NCBI GenBank assembly: GCA_036023115.1
Contig: JAYKKT010000061.1
Coordinates: 10,492,501-10,556,500 of the forward strand
Origin: Brasenia schreberi
Lineage: Eukaryota; Streptophyta; Magnoliopsida; Nymphaeales; Cabombaceae
Reading direction: 5' to 3'
DNA length: 64,000 nt
In this document: piece after piece, positions 58,276 to 64,000 of the stretch
Position numbering within the stretch: the stretch's first letter is position 1
Layout of the letters: each line of letters opens with the position of its first letter
The notes under the pieces: generated by a model
What the model was told of the DNA's origin: nothing
Database searches by the model: none
The model's input: only the letters and a program-made list of their open reading frames with translations
Program-made: the position numbers and the translations under genes

Positions 58276-59979
58276 AGGCAGTGGTATAATGAAAAAAAAT
58301 TCAAAACTAAAAGAAATCTATCAACTTCTACCGTCTAGTAGTGGAAGATTCAATCTTGCTTCAACATCCCACGCGCTCAGTGTATGTCCTGGCTATACCC
58401 TAAAAATATTTAAAATAAAACCTGAGCACCACACTTTGCTCATAGATAGATATGATCTCTCTACATGTAATCATACTAGAGAAATGCACTATTTCAAACC
58501 AGACAGTGAGAAAATATATATCATAAAAAAACAATATCATTACCAAATATGCATGCATACTCAAACACTCATCAAGATGAAGATGAAGCTTAGTTTCGAT
58601 ATCATAAACTCTATAGAGTAACCAACCATTGTCACGCCGTAGGAGTTGCCTATACTATACTCCTTTCCAGCCACGTGACCTTTGACAATGCCCTCGGCAT
58701 GTCGGACCTCGGATCCTGGTGCCTCACAAGAACCCACCAAGTCTGGGCAAAAGTATCCGGATACCCCATATCCACAATAACATCCATTGGGCTATCTCCT
58801 AGGATCCACATCACATCCATATTGGCAATAGTCACATATATCCGATTATGTCAAAATAATATATCCATATCAAAATCACACATTAAAATAAAGTAGCAAA
58901 TTCATTCTACTGAACAGAAACTCTATACTCTCGTTGACTAGTTCCACTATCCCCAACTTAGTCATGTCGTAACCGACAAGAGTTGCTCACAATAACTATA
59001 AGTGCAAAGTAGCTCAACCAACGAAGTAGTTATCACAACTCAACACATCTACGAGTTAGGACTATCCGATATGTCCATCTACAATCCACTAACACTATAC
59101 ACTGTTCTTGGAAGGTATATCAATACTAATAGTATTTCACTCACCTACAATGACAACCATCTAATACTAATAGATACGTCCATCTATAATTCATCGACAT
59201 CTCATAGTGTCGTAAAAAATAGATCCATATCCATTAAGTGATTTACTCGCACACAAGCACACTCATGCCATGCATCCATATAGTCATCAAAGTATTTTAA
59301 ATATTATTTCATAAGAACACATATATACTTATTTGAAAGCATTAATAAACATTTCACAACCTCTTGCATCGTCTCAAAGCAATTAAAAACTACATCTAAC
59401 ATATAACAGAAAAGAGAACACATCCACCTACTTGATGTCTTTATGTAGATCCTAATATAATAGTGCTATCTCTCCCTTAATAACCTCAATTTAATCACTA
59501 AATCATGATAAAAGCATAATATTAATATTACATTCAAATAAAAACACAACTGCTCAAACCACATTGAAATCGGATCTCAAATGAGTCTAAACCCCCCAAA
59601 AAAGTCAATATGGTAAAGTCCATACCTTTGTCTCTTCATAATCAATTTTGACTGCCTTTCTCTCTCTCTTTTTTTTATTCTTCTCTCTCTACCTCTCTTT
59701 TCTCTTTCTTTCTCTCTCCCTCACCATTCTTCTCTTCTTTCTCTCTTCCTCACTGTTCCTGGCTTCTTTCTCTCTCCTCTCTATCTCATTTATGTCGGCA
59801 GGAAGACAGTTACCTGTCTTCCTTTCAGCTGGCCACTGCTGAGCTTTATAGGTTGAGTTGTGTAAACAAAAATTTTAAATCGTTTAATCGACTTAAAATT
59901 CGTTTGCAAAAACTATGCGTGAGCATGCCATCAAATTTACTCAAATATATGTTGGATCTCGTTAGGTCAAGATCTCACA

Positions 59980-60216
59980 CAATCCCCCCGGTAGTTAACG
60001 AAGAAGCATTAACAAGAATGTGCTTCAGCAATGCCTCACTTATTTTTTGCACTGTTGAAATCATTGGTCGATTGCATGACTTAGGAATTGATAAAATGAA
60101 GATGTTGATCATTGATGAAAGAATGCGAAGCACTAATTCCATTAGAGCTTGAAGGCTTGCAGCACTGTGTTCTTATAGGCCATGAGATGCAGTTACCTGC
60201 AGTTGTGAAGAGCAAG
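59980..60216 (+). pseudogene. Distal part of helicase pseudogene exon 4
   Basis: Reads [19 protein letters not shown] and [13 protein letters not shown] as in the intact gene, resuming exactly where 54455 stopped. Its donor AAG|GTTTTT is retained at 60216/60217, but sequence departs from the gene at about 60222. Confidence 0.95.
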
Positions 60217-60239
60217 GTTTTTTATTTTCATAATCTAGT

Positions 60240-60585
60240 TGGATCATACTTTCCTCTTGTGTTTCTACATTGTCATCTAATTTTTCATCCATGATTTCAT
60301 CTAAAAATGTATAACTATCTTTGTTGCTTTGAAACTCATTTCCATAGTAATATTCATTTTCAATGAATTTGATATCTCTAGACATATAAAGTTTATCTTC
60401 TTTTGGACTGTAACAATATCCCTTTTATCAATACCATATCCAAGAAAGACACATTCAATAGCTTTGAGACCTAACTTATTATTATTATCCGTAGAAATAT
60501 AACACTTACATCGAAAAACTTTTAACCAATCATAACTAGGTTTATTTGAATACAACTTTTAAATGGGAGAACAATTTTTTAGTTT
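60240..60585 (-). pseudogene. Copia integrase C-terminal region
   Basis: NKPSYDWLKVFRCKCYISTD and KAIECVFLGYGIDKRDI are the conserved copia block that precedes RT (usual form RVFGC then VFLGY). It joins across the LINE to the integrase core at 61816. Confidence 0.9.
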
Positions 60586-60597
60586 GGTTGATGGCAT

Positions 60598-61803
60598 TAT
60601 CGAACATAAGTTAAGATAAGTATCGAGTACAACATAGAACCAATTCAGATTCATGCCCGATAGATCTACTATTTAAGCGATTCAACTATTGAGATGTCTT
60701 ATGGAACATTTTAAAATAAAAAAGAAAAACCTTCACATGATATTTATTGATATAGAAAAGACTTAGGATAGGGTGACAAAAAATGTTCTTTCAAGAATCT
60801 TTGAAAAGAGAGGCATCCCATTGACATACATAAATCTTATAAGATTACGATGGTATAAAAACTTGTGTGCATATTCATGAAGGAATGACATAATCTTTTG
60901 AAGTTAATATTGGGTTACATAAGTGTTCAACTTTAAGTCCATATTTATTTATATTGGTTATTTATGAGTTAACAAAACATATTCAAGATGAAGTACCACG
61001 ATGTATGTTATTTGTAGATAATATTGTATTAATGGATGATTAAGAAAAAAGTTAATAGAAAATTAGAACTACGAAGAGAAATGTTAGAATGTAAAGGTTG
61101 TCGATTTAGTAGAACAAAGACAAAATATATGAAATATAAGTTTTATCATTTGGATACTTTAGAGGACATAAAAATTACGGTTGGTATACAATACCTCCCA
61201 TAAGGAAAGTTTTAAATACCTATGGTCAATTTTTAAAAGCGATAGAAAATGTGATGATGTTACGAATAAAATTAATACCAGTTGAATAAAATTTAGATGG
61301 ACATCAGGTATTTTGTGTGAAAATAAGATATCATTAAAGTTAAAAGAAAAATATTAAAGAGCAACAATTAGACCTACTATACTTTATGGTTCTGAGTGTT
61401 GCACAGTTAATAATCAACATGGGCAAAAGATGTCCGTAGCAGAAATGAAGATGTCAAGATAGATGAGTGTCATACAAGGAAAGACCATATACTTAATGAG
61501 GTTATTAGAAACTAATTCGGAGTAGCACTAATAGAGGATAAAATGATGAAAAATTGTTTAAGATGGTTTGAACATGTATAAAGATGACTAAAGGACACTT
61601 CCTAAGAAAATATAAAAAATTAGATTGCGAAAATGTTAAGAGATGAACAGGATGACTACACAAGTGTTGGAAAGAAACTATAAAGAATTATCTAGTTTCT
61701 ATTGAGTTAAATGCTAGTATGACACATGATAAGGTTCTCTGGAAATAAAGAATTCACGTAGCCGACCCCATCTATAATGAGAAAAAGCTTAGTTGTTGTT
61801 ATT
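60598..61803 (+). mobile_element. Highly decayed RTE-type LINE (copy f), + strand
   Basis: The + strand shows [60 protein letters not shown] and RDILY-like tail remnants with many stops. It ends in GCTTAGTTGTTGTT. GGTTGATGGCAT (60586-60597) and GGTTAATGGCAT (61804-61815) are a 12-bp target duplication with one change. It interrupts the copia integrase. Confidence 0.93.
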
Positions 61804-61815
61804 GGTTAATGGCAT

Positions 61816-62010
61816 CCTATTTATCAAATATATAGAAGTTAGAGCGGATTCGGCCCACAAGTACTTGAGAACTTTACTTGTTAACAACAAAGTTCTAGTA
61901 GTTTCAATGATATGTCTTTGTTTTGTTTCGGCTAAATCATTTTGTTGGGAGTTTTGGTATAAGATTTTAATACCAAATTTCATGTTCTTAAAGGTAGTTT
62001 TTGAAGTCAT
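61816..62010 (-). pseudogene. Copia integrase core region
   Basis: QNSQQNDLAETKQRHIIETT, LLTSKVLKYLWAESALTSIY and LINRMP are the copia integrase landmarks around the catalytic Glu (usual form QQNGVAERKNRH); here N-D-L-A-E-T. Confidence 0.9.
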
Positions 62011-62728
62011 TTAAGAGATTCATCCCCGGAGTCGGTTCTTAAGATTTTGATATTAGTTTCAAATTGAGTCTTAAATATATTATGAAAGATAAAAAATGTT
62101 TGAAAACTTCTGATTTGTGTTTCAAAAAATATATCTAAGTGTGTCGAGTGAAATCATCTATAAAAACAATATAGTAGATCACTCCTTTTGAGGTTATAAG
62201 AGCAGGTTCCCAAACATCGGAATCCATTAATTCGAAAGCCTTTTTTGTCATAAAGATTCTTTCACCAAATGATGCATGATTTGTTCTTTGCAAACAAATT
62301 CATTCTTTTCATTTGTTTTTATCTATAGAAAATTGTTCATTTTGCTTACATTAAGATGCCCCAATATTTTGTGCCAAAACCTAAAATCATTAGAAGTAAT
62401 CCTATATATTTCAAAATTTGACATTAGCTAAATTTTTCATGATGTAAAGACCACCTTCTTTATGTCCTTGCTCAATCACCTTCTTCGATAGATTATTTTC
62501 TAGATTACCAATTTCTTTAACATCAAGCTTAGTTTCGTCGGTCGTAAATACTTACTCTTTAACTTGTGTGTATTTGATTAATAATTTATATTCATTTGTC
62601 ATATTAAAAGATGCACTAAAATCTAAAAACCATGGCAACCTTGATTTTTTGGAAGAGGTTGATAATGCCGACCCGTAGATGCTTGACTTTTCTTTGAATA
62701 TTTCTTCAATGTAGGCCTTGATTTTTTA

Positions 62729-63712
62729 TTATAGTAGCTCCTGTTTATTGTCAATAGTAGCTGCATGAGGAAACTTCCTTAATAAGAGAGGACAAGTTGT
62801 TTTAATATGTAGCTCCTGTTTGTTGTCAATAGTAGTTGCATGAGGAAACTTCCTTAATAAGAGAGGACAAGTGGTTTTAATATATCTCCTATCCTTGCAA
62901 TAGTAAAAAACTGTACTCTTATTTGGCCAAGATACAATATTTTCCTTAAATTTCTTGTTCCTTTCATTACTTTTAGTGTGTGGAGGCTTATATGTCTTCA
63001 AGTGGCTTTTGGGTCTAGATGATTCAAGAACCGCTTTTTTTTTGTCTCTCAAATTTCTCAATCTAGTCTCTTTTATGACTAAATCGGTCAAGATTTCATA
63101 GCTTTTAGGCCTCGACTTTCTATTTATCAAACTTGATCTTATGTTTTCAAATTTGTCTTGGAATCCCGTATGAATAAGAAGTATTGGTTGACAAGGTACT
63201 TTTAAAATTTATGCATACTTCTAAGTTGGTTTTAAAGATCGAAAAACACATTATTGTAGTATCTAATGCTCATGAAATCTTATTTGAGCTTTATCATATT
63301 TTTCATCAAATTTAATTGAAAGACAGTCATCTTGGGAATGAGTTTCTCGAAAGTATTCCCAAGTTTCAAAGGTATTATTAAACATACTAATCTTACTTTA
63401 AAGTTTTTCATCCATATTTTAGCCAATAATCGAAGTGATTTTAGCATTATACTTTTCTCATTTTTGCTCTCACTTGAATTTTTCTTGTGTATCAAGAAAT
63501 TCATCTTCATCAAGTCCTTCACCTATCTATTTGAACTCTTTAATCGTATTATCAATATAATCCCAATAGTCTTTAGAGATAAAATAATTTTTTATTATAC
63601 ATGCCCAACTTTGATAGGAATTTAGAACTAATAAACAACGAAATGTCTCATTTTTCTTAATAATAATAAAAAATATGAAGAATACCTTGATTTTTATAAC
63701 TTGGCCGAACAA
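62729..63712 (-). pseudogene. Copia gag with damaged zinc knuckle
   Basis: Gag-like blocks at 63712-63527 (YFISKDYWDYIDNTIKEFK) and 63522-63280. A basic C-terminal part at 63130-62729 has a knuckle-like stretch FYYCKDRRYIKTTCP that lacks the first Cys and the His of CX2CX4HX4C. The 25 codons after it are tandemly duplicated. Confidence 0.8.
62735..62884. repeat. 75-bp in-frame tandem duplication in gag
   Basis: TAGCTCCTGTTT starts at 62735 and again at 62810. The units differ by a few bases and repeat IKTTCPLLLRKFPHA and IDNKQEL. Confidence 0.95.
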
Positions 63713-63778
63713 TACTTAAATTTGACAATATTTTTACAATCGGAGCGAATATTAATGCAGTTCTAAATGAATCATTTG

Positions 63779-63790
63779 GCTATGATACCA
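63779..63790 (-). other. Primer binding site of copia copy H
   Basis: The minus strand reads TGGTATCATAGC, one base from the tRNA-iMet complement and one base different from copy G at 38560. Confidence 0.92.
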
Positions 63791-64000
63791 TGTGAAAATA
63801 GTGCCAAACACACACCAATAATGTTTACAAACTCAAATACAAATGATCTTACAAGATATTTAATAAGCCAAATCGCCAAATACTTATGCGCAAGGCAAAC
63901 CAAATAGGTATTATACCAAACAAGTCAAGTGGGCACAAAAATCTCTAATGAATTTATTCACAACACCCTTTATTTAATAGGTTATTACAATTTTACAAGT
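63791..64000 (-). repeat. LTR of copia copy H, cut by the window edge
   Basis: Starts TGTGAAAATAGTGCC and matches 38572 onward nearly base for base to the end of the window. Confidence 0.9.

Larger units (their letters stand above)
54456..59979 (-). mobile_element. Solo LTR (probable Ty3/gypsy), itself interrupted
   Basis: CAATC is repeated at 54451-54455 and 59980-59984, exactly where the helicase pseudogene is split. In minus orientation the element starts TGTGAGATCTTGACC and ends GGGACGTTACT, as LTRs of some plant gypsy elements do apart from the last base (expected CA). Removing the inner insertion and one target copy (54624-58288) leaves about 1.86 kb with no coding capacity. The remnants are 54456-54623 and 58289-59979. 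Confidence 0.8.
52681..60216 (+). pseudogene. Helicase pseudogene (duplication copy C), split by nested insertions
   Basis: Paralogue of the gene at 44267. Exon 1 52681-52698 (ATG in frame, GT donor); exon 2 from 52769 runs into a TA tract and loses its donor; exon 3 52949-53516 is 2 nt short, with a frameshift at about 53114. Exon 4 has lost roughly its first 450 bases, including Walker A; its remainder is at 53998-54455, with a GAATAG stop at about 54347. After a 5.5-kb insertion it resumes at 59980-60216. There the DEAAQ codons are deleted (GATGAA joined to AGAATGC) and GDE reads GHE. Exons 5 to 9 are absent; sequence after about 60222 is copia. It cannot make an active helicase. Confidence 0.94.
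60222..64000 (-). mobile_element. Ty1/copia element (copy H), truncated at its 3' end, split by a LINE
   Basis: Reading from the right edge on the minus strand: LTR, primer site, gag (63712-62729), a gap of degraded sequence, integrase core (62010-61816), LINE insertion, integrase C-terminal part (60585-60240). RT and RNase H are missing: it stops at about 60222 against helicase pseudogene intron sequence. It is the same family as copy G at 37652. The LTR runs off the window. Confidence 0.9.

Noticed and set aside
58268..58621. 117-codon ORF at the right edge of the chimeric insertion
   Set aside because: It begins in the target duplication and runs through LTR sequence, and there is no recognisable domain.
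54456..59979. Whole 5.5-kb block as a single autonomous transposon
   Set aside because: The internal 13-bp duplication shows that it is a solo LTR carrying a later insertion, and no transposase or polymerase belongs to the outer element.

Overview
The window is nuclear DNA of a flowering plant. Genes are interrupted by GT-AG introns, the intergenic DNA is AT-rich, and most of the sequence is retroelement debris: Ty3/gypsy, Ty1/copia, RTE-type LINEs ending in (TTG)n, tRNA-derived SINEs and hAT-type MITEs, plus many (CT)n/(TA)n compound microsatellites. The species cannot be read from the sequence. Only two genes look intact, and both are on the + strand. One small ORF at 21079 is uncertain.

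Region by region. 1-2450: decayed minus-strand Ty3/gypsy pol. 2505-4600: microsatellites and an inverted fragment copied from the gene that follows. 6318-17478: a nine-exon NOL1/NOP2/Sun-family RNA m5C methyltransferase. Its intron 5 is swollen to 5.8 kb by a 4.2-kb non-autonomous LTR element, and its intron 8 holds a truncated RTE LINE. 17479-28900: gene-poor, with a 125-bp tandem repeat, SINEs, two hAT-type MITEs, a tRNA-His-derived sequence, and a tandem duplication whose second copy is split by a LINE. 28900-31400: a decayed + strand Ty1/copia element. 33726-60216: three copies of one segment. Copy A (33726-37560) holds only the upstream region, is split by a LINE and is followed by copia debris. 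Copy B (about 41572-49389) carries an intact SEN1/UPF1-like superfamily 1 helicase gene predicted at 917 aa. Copy C (about 50730-60216) carries a broken paralogue. 60222-64000: a minus-strand copia element of the same family as the one at 37652, itself split by a + strand LINE.

The most unusual part is 54451-59984. Helicase pseudogene C was split by a roughly 1.86-kb solo LTR (5-bp target duplication CAATC). That LTR was then split by a 3.65-kb insertion bounded by a perfect 13-bp target duplication. The inner insertion starts as an RTE LINE and changes, at a short microhomology, into a CpG-rich palindrome with arms of about 0.7 kb. The palindrome's spacer holds serial short hairpins and a TATA-like box. 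This looks like a chimeric, template-switched retrotransposition carrying a foldback sequence I cannot assign to a family.

Exon borders were set by hand from reading frame and splice consensus. Relationships between copies were read by eye. No identity percentages or database comparisons were computed.
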